This document shows positions 1-9,172 of a DNA stretch of 36,444 nucleotides, in pieces. Source of the stretch: Candidatus Methanophagales archaeon (GTDB lineage: Archaea > Halobacteriota > Syntropharchaeia > Alkanophagales > Methanospirareceae); NCBI GenBank assembly GCA_003336485.1, contig QENH01000183.1, positions 1-36,444 on the forward strand, written 5' to 3'. The notes beneath the pieces are model-generated. The model searched no databases. It saw only the letters and a program-made list of their open reading frames with translations, and had not been told where the DNA came from. The position numbers and the translations under genes were made by a program. Numbering within the stretch: the stretch's first letter is position 1; every line of letters begins with the position of its first letter.

Positions 1-1
1 T

Positions 2-436
2 TCCGGGACGGTATATGTAAAAGAGTCATGGCCAAGGAAGGTATATATTTGTGATTCCGGTATTTCGACACTCTTCCGATTTTCTGACTATACCGGTAGG
101 TTGATGGAGAATGCGGTCTTCTTAGAACTAAAAAGGATGCAAAATGAACGACCAATGTTGGATATATATTACTACCGCGATTATCAGCAACGCGAAGTAG
201 ATTTCGTTTTAAAAGAAGGTTTGGCTGTTAAACAGCTAATTCAAGTAACTTATTCCTCTGATAGAACCGAAATAGTGAAAAGAGAAGTGGAAGCTTTGTT
301 AAAAGTTTCAAGCGAGTTCAAGTGCAAAATTTTGATCATAATAAGCAGGGATTATGAGTCGGAATTGAAGGTTAAGGACAAGACAATAATGTGCATTCCG
401 TTGTGGAAGTGGCTTATTAGAGACAAACGTTTTTAG
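2..436 (+). CDS. C-terminal part of an AAA+ ATPase with a DUF4143-type domain (partial, runs off the window start)
   Basis: Frame is open upstream of the listed TTG start to the window edge and reads ...YICDSGISTLFRFSDYTGRLMENAVFLELKR...YYYRDYQQREVDFVLKEG, the typical C-terminal pattern of archaeal DUF4143 ATPases. Confidence 0.7.
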   Translation, partial: SGTVYVKESWPRKVYICDSGISTLFRFSDYTGRLMENAVFLELKRMQNERPMLDIYYYRDYQQREVDFVLKEGLAVKQLIQVTYSSDRTEIVKREVEALLKVSSEFKCKILIIISRDYESELKVKDKTIMCIPLWKWLIRDKRF

Positions 437-711
437 CATTTATAGATGACTCTCTGGGAGCTGCGAAGCGGTTTGATTAAAGTTTTTAAACCTTTGTCGG
501 ACCTGCTCATAGTACAGAAGAAGCAGGGTAATACCTGTGCAGGGAAGGGACTGGCAGGGGAATCGGTGGAATAGGAATATCATGACTGAAAGTTGGTATT
601 GGGATGGCATAGAGCGGATGATAATTTAAGGATGGTAAGCGGGTAGAGCTGTGCGAGGAGGGTGTTGAAATTAGAGGTGCTCGGGTTTTGAATGCTGTTC
701 GGGGGGGTGCA

Positions 712-726
712 AATGTTTATATAGGG
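712..726 (+). promoter_or_regulatory. Candidate archaeal TATA box for the cas operon
   Basis: A/T-rich 'tgtttatatag' about 80 nt upstream of the cas8 start at 804. Confidence 0.35.
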
Positions 727-803
727 TGAGGATATAGAGATCTAACAGGGGTGGAGATGGGATGGCGAAGTGTTATGCTTGGATAGACAAAAGGAGTTGA
801 GGC

Positions 804-2549
804 GTGATGAATGAAGTAGATTTGGAAAGTGGCGGAAAAAAGAATAATGGCAAAGAACATACGGAAAGGACTTTAAATATCTCTAATAACTCATGGATAA
901 ATAATGGTTTAATCGCCCTTGCCCAAAATTTGAGGGATTGGTTTGAAGATAAAGTAGATGTGAAATTTTATGAGGACTGTATATCTATATCTGGGCGGGA
1001 AGAAGAACTATATAATTCTATATCACAAGCTCTTCATAACCTTGCTGCTGAGGGGACATATAACTTTTCTACGGCATTTAAGATTATAAATAATGACTCA
1101 AATGCAAGTTATACAGAACCTAAGGCATATCCGGACAAAAAGGGAGATGGAAAAGTTACGATAGAAATTTCGGATTCTGAAAGAAAACTATTGAAAGATA
1201 AGAAGCAGTCTGATGGAAAGAAACAACAAATTTGGAAAATGCGAATGAGTTATTTTGGGTCAGAAGACAATTATCTGAAAATTGGGTTAGATCCTAAAGA
1301 TCAAGATGTCTTCGAAAAGTTAAGAAAATTTAAGAGTGGAAAGAATATCTGTCCAATATGTGGAACGTCTTCAAATACTATTATAGATATGAGACAGCGT
1401 TTCAATCCTTTTTCAGGAGAACATCACAATAATATTATCGAGGGTTTCAAATACGATGATAAAAACAGGAGATTTGATCCAGCAACCCATGGAAGAAAAT
1501 TAGTTCAAGCATGTCCAAAGTGCATTATTCTGTGTTATTTCGCCTTATTCAACTACTACATCCCTTTTTTCTATATCCCTGGGAACGAAACATATTTGGC
1601 AATTCCAAATACAGCAAATCTAGAAACGGTGAGGATAATAAACAATAACCTTTCCTTAAAGGGACAATATGTCGATTTTTCTGACCCTCAATGCCTTTCT
1701 TATTCAACCAATATCAGATTTTTGCCACATAAATCCAAATCTGCATCTATGCTTGCTTTGTTACATAATGTGAAGAATCGGTATTCTAAGATACCACCTG
1801 ACAAATTAAGTTTTTCTCCTTTTATGGAGGTTTCAAAAGAGAAATTTATAGATATGATCGAATGGCTATTTATTTCAAAGAATTCACATTCAATTACCCA
1901 CATACGAGCAAATGAAAAAGTTTATGAAATATTAAAACCCCTCAAAGATCCTCTAAACGAAGATGATGTGTATTTAGTTCCAGATGTCCTATGTAACCGT
2001 TCTTTCGATATATTTGATGAAAACGGTCTGGAACAATTCTATAATGGAATTTTAAAACTTGATACCAAAAAAATTTCCGAGGGATTATTCAGGATGGTAA
2101 AGGAAAGTATTTCTAAATCGAACAAAATTTGGATGATGTTTAGAGCTCAAGGAAGTTCACCACTCTTCCTATTTAAAGAAGTGGTTTTAGATAAAATAAT
2201 GGAGGTATCAACAATGTTGGAGGAAAACGTAAGAAAAGCATATAAAGAAGTGGCAAAAACCATAGGAAATGGCTTTAGCGAGGACGTCGGTATGATGACG
2301 AAGTTTGCATATGCTTCCAGTCCTGCAGATTTCAGAAATGCCATAGAAGATGCATCATTCAGGCTGGCAAAAACAAGTGCATTAAACAAAGATAAGAACT
2401 ATTGGCTGAGCGAAGATAGTATGGAAATGCTTTTTGGTTCTCTGGAAAGTGCAAAATTTGATGACATTAAGAGCTATTTCGTGGCATTCATGAGTGTCTA
2501 CGCACTTTCAGAGAATTATAAAAATAGGAAGAAACAAGGAGGTAAATAA
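804..2549 (+). CDS. cas8: Type I CRISPR-associated large subunit, Cas8 (Cst1/Cas8a-b-like)
   Basis: 581 aa ORF first in a cas operon directly upstream of cas7; paired zinc-binding CxxC motifs (NICPICGTSS ... QACPKCIILC), typical of Cst1-like Cas8 proteins. Confidence 0.7.
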   Translation: MMNEVDLESGGKKNNGKEHTERTLNISNNSWINNGLIALAQNLRDWFEDKVDVKFYEDCISISGREEELYNSISQALHNLAAEGTYNFSTAFKIINNDSNASYTEPKAYPDKKGDGKVTIEISDSERKLLKDKKQSDGKKQQIWKMRMSYFGSEDNYLKIGLDPKDQDVFEKLRKFKSGKNICPICGTSSNTIIDMRQRFNPFSGEHHNNIIEGFKYDDKNRRFDPATHGRKLVQACPKCIILCYFALFNYYIPFFYIPGNETYLAIPNTANLETVRIINNNLSLKGQYVDFSDPQCLSYSTNIRFLPHKSKSASMLALLHNVKNRYSKIPPDKLSFSPFMEVSKEKFIDMIEWLFISKNSHSITHIRANEKVYEILKPLKDPLNEDDVYLVPDVLCNRSFDIFDENGLEQFYNGILKLDTKKISEGLFRMVKESISKSNKIWMMFRAQGSSPLFLFKEVVLDKIMEVSTMLEENVRKAYKEVAKTIGNGFSEDVGMMTKFAYASSPADFRNAIEDASFRLAKTSALNKDKNYWLSEDSMEMLFGSLESAKFDDIKSYFVAFMSVYALSENYKNRKKQGGK

Positions 2550-2550
2550 C

Positions 2551-3630
2551 ATGGAAGAAAAATGTATCGTAGCGACTTGGTTGTTTAAGACAGACCTATC
2601 GAATCTGAATGCAGGGGAAGGGAGTACTAACCTAAAAGAACTAAAAACGTACAAAAGCGGGTTGCCGTATATCTCGGGACAATCCGTAAGGCATGCGTTG
2701 AGAGAAGCAATTCGAAGAGAGTATCCAGATAATTTCAGGTGTACTGTTGAGTTCCCGTGTGGGAATCTAAAAGACTGTTGGCTTTGTGACATGTTTGGAT
2801 ATCTATTGCCCAGCGAGGGGGCGAAGCGGTGGAGCCCAGTAAAAGCATCTCCTGCATTAGGACAGATTAAAAGTCCGGTTGCAACGGATATGATTCTTAG
2901 GCTTGTAAATGATATAGAATGTCCTCTGTGTAATGAAAAGATAAACCCACTGGTAAAGGGTGTACGGGAGGAAGGAAAGAAAGAGATTAAAAAAGGAGCG
3001 AAACTTAAATGCCCCAAATGTGGTAAAGTATTTGAAGCACCTTATGACATAAGACAGGCTATTGCCTACAAACAACTCATTGAGAATATTTACAGGGTTA
3101 GTGTATCCATAGATATATCGGCATTGGGTGTAGAAGAAGTGCCAATAATTGAAGGTAAAGGTACAAATGCTAAAATAATAGGGATCAAGTACAACGATTT
3201 GTATGGAAATAATAGTGAATCTGAGAGGAAAGGAAGAATCAGAGCTATTTTAGGTGCGATTTCTAATATCAGCGACTTTGCAAGTCAGAGCCGAGAATTG
3301 ACAAATGCTACACCAGACGTGATATTGCTGAGTATTCAGAAACAATACAACCATAGATTATCTTCTGCGCTGCAAATGGATGAAAAAGGATGCGTAAATC
3401 CTCAAATGTTCAAGGAGACAGTAGAAGATTGCTTAGCCATGCCTGGAACAAAAATTTATGCCGGGTTTATATCAGGAATCATCAATAACGAAGAGGATAT
3501 GATACCAATTCTAAATGATGCAGAGCTAAAAACGAAGGGTTTAGTTTTGTGTAATACACCGAGAGAAGCAATCCTGGAGGTAATCAAACTATTCAATGGT
3601 GAAACTATAAATGAAAATGCTAAAAATTGA
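2551..3630 (+). CDS. cas7: Cas7 (DevR/Cst2-like autoregulator family)
   Basis: ATG at 2551 preceded by AAGGAGGT; 'ATWLFKTDLSNLNAGEG...LPYISGQSVRHALREAIRREYP' and 'CWLCDMFG' are Cas7/DevR-family signatures. Confidence 0.85.
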   Translation: MEEKCIVATWLFKTDLSNLNAGEGSTNLKELKTYKSGLPYISGQSVRHALREAIRREYPDNFRCTVEFPCGNLKDCWLCDMFGYLLPSEGAKRWSPVKASPALGQIKSPVATDMILRLVNDIECPLCNEKINPLVKGVREEGKKEIKKGAKLKCPKCGKVFEAPYDIRQAIAYKQLIENIYRVSVSIDISALGVEEVPIIEGKGTNAKIIGIKYNDLYGNNSESERKGRIRAILGAISNISDFASQSRELTNATPDVILLSIQKQYNHRLSSALQMDEKGCVNPQMFKETVEDCLAMPGTKIYAGFISGIINNEEDMIPILNDAELKTKGLVLCNTPREAILEVIKLFNGETINENAKN

Positions 3631-4564
3631 CTTAAGAATACCTTTCTGGTGTTCTTTCACGCAATATGGAACAATGAATATACAACAAACTTATCTGTTC
3701 CCTCCACCACCAACAGTATTTGGAATGCTCCTCAACGCACTGGGAAAACCAGCAGCGCATACAATTACCGATGACTCTGCAAAACAACGGCTTATTGAGG
3801 AATATCTAGACGATTACTCTAAGTTACGATTTTCAATAGTCGTACGAGACATGGGAGAAAAAATCGATGACTACTTGAATATTTTGAAAGGGAATAGAAA
3901 AATCGAAGATGTAGAGGCGGATTTAAAGAATAAAATAACAGAAAAAATTGGATCGTTTGATGATTTAGAGATAGATAAAAAAGAACTCAATAAAATCACA
4001 AATAAATTGAAGAGGCGAGATATAGCTGATGAGTCCTTAAAAAACATCATGGATGTACTAAAACAAAAGGGTGCAACTATCAAGGAAATAACCGAACTCT
4101 TTGATTTTATTGAAAAATCTTGGCGATCATTACCCGATATATTAAAATACGAGATACGTAAATATTGGCTAAGGAGCCAGGTAAATCGGCAGAGACTGAT
4201 CCAACCGAGCTATACTATTTACATCCGATCTTCTGATGAATCCGGCGGTTATTCTCTGAACAGTCTTTCATCGCATCTAAGAAATCCTAAAAGGCCGTTA
4301 TATCTTGGCGAAAGCGATGGCATGGTTGAAGTTGGAATTAAGGGCGATGGCATAGTTGAAGTTGAAGATGACGTCTATACTTCTTCTAAGATCTCCTCTG
4401 TACTGCCCGGAATATATCAAAATACCCAATTGGTGAAGATACCCGTAAAACTGAGATACGACTCAAGTGAAAAACATAATCTATTGTGTTCCGTCCCACT
4501 TGGCGATATAGGGAAAAAAGTCCCTTGCAGTAACGTTTATGGTGAAAACATTGTCTTCCTATGA
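3611..4564 (+). CDS. cas5: Cas5 (type I-B/Cst-like)
   Basis: N-terminus 'LKIDLRIPFWCSFTQYGTMNIQQTYLFPPPPTVFGMLLNALG' is the Cas5 fold signature; overlaps cas7 and cas3 in a compact operon. Confidence 0.85.
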   Translation: MKMLKIDLRIPFWCSFTQYGTMNIQQTYLFPPPPTVFGMLLNALGKPAAHTITDDSAKQRLIEEYLDDYSKLRFSIVVRDMGEKIDDYLNILKGNRKIEDVEADLKNKITEKIGSFDDLEIDKKELNKITNKLKRRDIADESLKNIMDVLKQKGATIKEITELFDFIEKSWRSLPDILKYEIRKYWLRSQVNRQRLIQPSYTIYIRSSDESGGYSLNSLSSHLRNPKRPLYLGESDGMVEVGIKGDGIVEVEDDVYTSSKISSVLPGIYQNTQLVKIPVKLRYDSSEKHNLLCSVPLGDIGKKVPCSNVYGENIVFL

Positions 4565-7058
4565 AGTTTTAGCAAAAAGTGACGGATGCACAACGTTAGG
4601 CCAACACACCGAAGATTGTGAATCGGTGCTTCACTATTTACTTTCAACGAATAAAGAGGTGCTGAAGAATTGGTGCAATCGCAATAGGGTAGATTTTGAT
4701 AAATTTCAGTTGGGTGCAGAATTAGCAACGCATTATCACGATTTTGGCAAAGCTACGGAAAAATGGCAAGAAGAGGCAAGAAAAGAAGTATCATCGCTTC
4801 CACCCCATGCTCCGTACTCAGGATATTTCCTACTTCAAGAGAATAAATGCAAAGATTTGGATGATTGTATTATTCCTTTTCTTACGGCTATTTCGCATCA
4901 TTCATTACTCACAGAATCCTCTTGGAGTAATTTGGGGTATCCCTCTAAGTTCTGCTTTGATTATTTGAAAGAGTTTAATAAAAACTCAGGATTTACATTA
5001 CCCTCTATTAATCTACCCTGGACAGATTATTTTAAATGGTTCGAGGATTATCAAAAGAATTGCCAGCGTCCAAGATTTAGAACAGTATGGGACGAGAATA
5101 AAACAATAAATACCTTATTTAAGGCGCGATATTGTCTTATGCTCTCCTTGTTTACGACATCTGATGGTGTCGCCAGCAGATTTGAAGAGGAGAATATAAC
5201 CAAGTCAGACAGAAGCATTAAGTTAAAAGAGTGGTTTCCATCGCCAAAAATGGTGTATCAGAAGATCAAAAATGTAGAGGGGCAAAAGGAATTAACAGAT
5301 ATACAGAAAGATATTTTAGGTTTATTTACACCATCTTTGTGTTTAAACGGATACATAAAGCCACTAAGAATTGAAGCCCCATGTGGTGAAGGAAAAACCT
5401 TGGCTGCTCTAATGTATGCAAAAGAGCTATTCAAAAACGAAATGATCAACAGAGTTATTTTTGTCCTTCCAACCCAAACAACAACCAACAACATGTTTTT
5501 CGAATTTGAGAATGAGTATGGCATTCCATCAGAGTGGATTGGGATATATCACTCAGAGGTGATGAGTTTCCTAATAGAAAAAGAAGAAGGAGAGGATAAT
5601 TCCAGTGATGCTTTTTCTATTAGTGATAAAAAATATTGGAGTGTTTTATATTCAAAACCGTTCAATATTTCAACGATAGATCATCTCTTGTTATCTCTCG
5701 TTAATGGCTATAAATACGCACCCAGAGCATTTGGGAATATACAGACCAGTCTTGTTGTAATAGATGAGATTCATTATTATGACTCGCATACGATCGGGAT
5801 GATTGAATGTCTTTGTGAGATATTAAGATACCTAAAAATCCCTCATATACTCATGAGTGCAACTATGCCAGAACAAGTAAAAGAAAAGTTTAGTGAAGAT
5901 TATATAAAAAGGAGGAGCAATGGGTTGGATGCAAAAGGCAATATGAAACAACCTTATAAATTCAGATATCACAAAGAACCAATATACGACTTGGAAAACG
6001 AAGTTTATTCCAACGCATTCATTGATTTAATACGTAACTCGCCAAGCCTCAACATTGGGATCATCGTTAATACTATCAAAAAATCAAAGGATATATTTAA
6101 CGAGTTGAAATCAAAATTCTCTAGGCGGCAGATATTGCTTTATAATTCCGAATTCATGCGCAAAGATAGACCGATCAAAGAGGATATTTTGAGAAAATTT
6201 GGTAAAGGCATAAAAACAGAACTAAAAAATGGTGAAATAGACTACTGTAAAAAGTTTGGTTTCGATCCAAATGAAAGTGTCATCTTTGTTGGAACACAAG
6301 TGGCAGAAATAAGCCTAAACATATCCTTTGATTTATTAATTTCAGATTTGGCGCCCATGGATTCGTTAATTCAAAGAGGAGGTAGGTTGCATAGAAGACA
6401 GAGCAAATTTATCGCTAAGGGATGTAATTGTAAGCAATGCAAAAGGCTTGATTTAGATTATGAGTACAACTTGCATATATTTGATACTGGCAAACTATGT
6501 TATCCGTATTATACTGTCGAAGATGATAAATTGATGGAAGAAGTCATAGAGAACACTAGAAAAGAAATCGCTTCTGAGCCTATTTATACATTCGAGAATG
6601 GGATAACGATGATGAATGAGGTATATAAAAATGAAAAATTGTTTAGGGTTTTTAATCCCAACGTCAGTTTTTGGAAACCATATAAAGAAGACCTTATCTT
6701 TGGAAAAAAACCGTTTAGAGATGAGGAAAAAGGAGGGCAGATGCGAATTATGACCAGAATAATAGATAGACAAAAAATTGATGTATTACCACAAATATTC
6801 GAATACGAAAACGAAGAAATAGCAGCAGGAATTTTCATTCAAAAGATACATACCGATAAAAGATTTGTAAAAAAAGGCAAATTGAATTCCTATGGTATTA
6901 ATGAAATATCAAAACATTTACTGAAAATCTCTCCTCAGAGGTATTCCTCTATAAATCGTGGCGAAGAGAATTTTATAGAATCATATAAATTCATCAGAGT
7001 TGTAAATCAAACATATACTCTCGAATCGGGGTTGCAGGATTTAGATTGTATCATTTAA
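4539..7058 (+). CDS. cas3: Cas3 HD nuclease-helicase fusion
   Basis: HD motif (LATHYHDFGKATEKWQ), Walker A (APCGEGKTLAALMYA), DEIH box (VVIDEIHYYD), LMSATMP, and C-terminal helicase motif (QVAEISLNISFDLLISDLAPMDSLIQRGGRLHR). Confidence 0.93.
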   Translation: MVKTLSSYEVLAKSDGCTTLGQHTEDCESVLHYLLSTNKEVLKNWCNRNRVDFDKFQLGAELATHYHDFGKATEKWQEEARKEVSSLPPHAPYSGYFLLQENKCKDLDDCIIPFLTAISHHSLLTESSWSNLGYPSKFCFDYLKEFNKNSGFTLPSINLPWTDYFKWFEDYQKNCQRPRFRTVWDENKTINTLFKARYCLMLSLFTTSDGVASRFEEENITKSDRSIKLKEWFPSPKMVYQKIKNVEGQKELTDIQKDILGLFTPSLCLNGYIKPLRIEAPCGEGKTLAALMYAKELFKNEMINRVIFVLPTQTTTNNMFFEFENEYGIPSEWIGIYHSEVMSFLIEKEEGEDNSSDAFSISDKKYWSVLYSKPFNISTIDHLLLSLVNGYKYAPRAFGNIQTSLVVIDEIHYYDSHTIGMIECLCEILRYLKIPHILMSATMPEQVKEKFSEDYIKRRSNGLDAKGNMKQPYKFRYHKEPIYDLENEVYSNAFIDLIRNSPSLNIGIIVNTIKKSKDIFNELKSKFSRRQILLYNSEFMRKDRPIKEDILRKFGKGIKTELKNGEIDYCKKFGFDPNESVIFVGTQVAEISLNISFDLLISDLAPMDSLIQRGGRLHRRQSKFIAKGCNCKQCKRLDLDYEYNLHIFDTGKLCYPYYTVEDDKLMEEVIENTRKEIASEPIYTFENGITMMNEVYKNEKLFRVFNPNVSFWKPYKEDLIFGKKPFRDEEKGGQMRIMTRIIDRQKIDVLPQIFEYENEEIAAGIFIQKIHTDKRFVKKGKLNSYGINEISKHLLKISPQRYSSINRGEENFIESYKFIRVVNQTYTLESGLQDLDCII

Positions 7059-7086
7059 CATTCATTCCTCAAACACATCAAGAACA

Positions 7087-7581
7087 ATGCCAAAAATAAC
7101 AGGCAACCTAATAAACGCATACTACGTATGCAAGAGGAAGTTATGGCTATACGCGCACGAAATATGACCAGATAGGAGCCACCAGCTATTAGAAATAGGC
7201 AGATTATACGATCAGAGCACATACAAAAGAGACAAAAAACAAATATCCATGTCCGGCATGAAAATAGACATATTAAAAAAGCGAGACGGCGAATTATTAG
7301 TAGGCGAAGTAAAAAAGACATCAAAATTTGAAGTAGCGGCGAAGATGCAGCTCGCATACTACCTTTATCGTCTGAAGGAACAGGGGATAGAACTGGACGG
7401 CGAACTGCTCGTACCGAAGGAGAAAAAAAGAGAGCGGATAACACTTGATGACGCTTTAACACAAGAACTTGAAACAGCAATCGCAGAAATAGAAACGATA
7501 ATAAATGGCGATAAGCCGCCAGTAGCAGAAAAGACGAAATATTGCGGCAAATGCGCATATGGCGACTTCTGCTGGTCGTAA
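7087..7581 (+). pseudogene. cas4: Cas4 RecB-like exonuclease interrupted by an in-frame TGA at 7165-7167
   Basis: From ATG 7087: MPKITGNLINAYYVCKRKLWLYAHEI*PDRSHQLLEIGRLYDQSTYKRDKKQISMSGMKIDILKKRDGELLVGEVKK...KYCGKCAYGDFCWS. Same frame on both sides of the stop; Cas4 N-terminal motif, GEVKK motif and C-terminal Cys cluster are recognisable. Confidence 0.88.
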
Positions 7582-7593
7582 ATAAAAATAAAA

Positions 7594-8586
7594 ATGAAAG
7601 AAACCATATATGTATTCTCACATGGCGAACTGAAGCGGCAGGCAAACACACTCTATTTCGAAGGTGAAAAAGGCAGGAAGTACATACCGGTAGAGAATAC
7701 CGCAGCGTTGATGATCTTTGGCGAAGTAACGATAAACAAGAAACTGCTCGAATTTTTATCGCAGAATGAGATACTGCTCCATTTCTTCAACTATTACGGC
7801 TACTACGTTGGTACATACTACCCGCGGGAACATTACAACTCCGGTTACATGATACTGAAACAGGCGGAGCATTACATAGACGACTCGAAAAGGCTAGGCT
7901 TGGCACGTAAATTCATCGAAGGTGCAAGTACGAACATACTGCGGGTACTGAAATACTACAACGCACGTGATTCCGAACTCGGAAGCAGCATAGCCGAGAT
8001 AGAGACGTTGCAGGCTAAAATACCGATGCAGAACGGTATAGCGGAGTTGATGGCGATAGAAGGAAACATCCGTGACCGGTATTATAGCGCGTTCAACGCG
8101 ATAATAAAGGACGAACGGTTTTATTTCGATAGACGTACGAAACGGCCACCTAGGTCGAAACTGAATTCACTCATTAGTTTCGGTAATAGTCTGCTCTATG
8201 TCGCAGTGCTGGGCGAGATATACAAAACGCATTTGGACCCACGGATAGGTTTTTTACATGCCACTAATTTCAGACGCTTCTCTTTGAATCTAGACGTAGC
8301 CGAATGTTTCAAGCCGATAATAGTAGACAGAGCCATTTTTTACCTGTTGAATAAACAGATGCTCAAAGAGACACATTTCATGACTGAGTTGGAGAAGGTA
8401 TATTTAAACGAAAAAGGGCGTGCAGTTTTCGTTAGAGAGTTTGAGGAGAAGTTGAAATCAACGATAAAGCACGATAAGCTGAAACGAAACGTATCTTATC
8501 GTAGGCTTATACGGATGGAGTTGTATAAGCTGGAGAAGCATCTTATGGGTGAAGCCGAGTATAAGCCGTTTGTCGCGAGGTGGTAG
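7594..8586 (+). CDS. cas1: Cas1 integrase
   Basis: 330 aa; 'MKETIYVFSHGELKRQANTLYFEG...IPVENTAALMIFGEVTINKKLLEFLSQN' and 'DPRIGFLHATNFRRFSLNLDVAECFKPIIVDR' are Cas1 (type I-B) signatures. Confidence 0.96.
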   Translation: MKETIYVFSHGELKRQANTLYFEGEKGRKYIPVENTAALMIFGEVTINKKLLEFLSQNEILLHFFNYYGYYVGTYYPREHYNSGYMILKQAEHYIDDSKRLGLARKFIEGASTNILRVLKYYNARDSELGSSIAEIETLQAKIPMQNGIAELMAIEGNIRDRYYSAFNAIIKDERFYFDRRTKRPPRSKLNSLISFGNSLLYVAVLGEIYKTHLDPRIGFLHATNFRRFSLNLDVAECFKPIIVDRAIFYLLNKQMLKETHFMTELEKVYLNEKGRAVFVREFEEKLKSTIKHDKLKRNVSYRRLIRMELYKLEKHLMGEAEYKPFVARW

Positions 8587-8590
8587 ATAT

Positions 8591-8855
8591 ATGTATCTGA
8601 TACTAGTATATGATATAAAGGGAAGAGCGAGTGTATAAGGTATTGAAAATCGCGCGGAAGTATCTGAACTGGGTGCAGAATTCGGTGCTTGAGGGTGAGA
8701 TTTCTGATGCTGGATTAGCGAAACTGCGGCAGGAGCTAAAAGAAGTGATAAATCAAGATGAGGACTCTATCATGTTTTATTTGATGCGAACAATGAGATA
8801 CACTTCGCGTGAGGTCATGGGTATCCAGAAAGGGAGACGGGATATTATCATTTGA
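8591..8855 (+). pseudogene. cas2: Cas2 with a +1 frameshift
   Basis: ATG 8591 gives [15 protein letters not shown]; the next frame gives (..ERV)[35 protein letters not shown].... Removing one G from 'aaagggaagag' (~8620-8623) gives [36 protein letters not shown], a canonical Cas2. Confidence 0.9.
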
Positions 8856-9081
8856 CTGCGTCTATGTTAGATGCTGTAAGAAATAGGGGGGATCGACGCA
8901 AGAGATTTCAACGGAGATCGATGTGAATAAAAAGCAGCAGGGGCTTTCTCTCTGAAAGGTGAAAAGGCATGGATGTATTACGTCACATCAATTTTACATC
9001 ATGGACGAAAGTCTTTTATATGACCAATTTAAACTAAAGAAATGGGCGAAATACGGAGGAAAAGCGGGCTTTTTCTGGCGG

Positions 9082-9172
9082 GCTTTTAGAATACCTATAA
9101 GGGATTGAAACTTTTGTAAACCGCCAAAGGCAGTACTTATGCTATGGCTTTTAGAATACCTATAAGGGATTG
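9082..9172 (+). CRISPR. Minimal CRISPR array: one 30-nt repeat, one 35-nt spacer, and a second repeat truncated after 26 nt
   Basis: GCTTTTAGAATACCTATAAGGGATTGAAAC at 9082-9111; spacer TTTTGTAAACCGCCAAAGGCAGTACTTATGCTATG at 9112-9146; identical 26 nt of repeat at 9147-9172, then divergence into GGCTCTTCGC. Array lies downstream of cas2 with the ATTGAAAC end 3'. Confidence 0.85.

Noticed and set aside
437-803. Possible novel structured ncRNA or cas6 remnant upstream of cas8
   Set aside because: Purine-rich and ORF-free, but I could not identify convincing helices or Cas6 motifs by eye; needs covariance or profile search.
7055-7651. Long minus-strand ORF of 198 aa opposite cas4/cas1
   Set aside because: Shadow ORF; low-complexity Leu/Phe/Arg-rich translation, while the plus strand encodes recognisable Cas4/Cas1.
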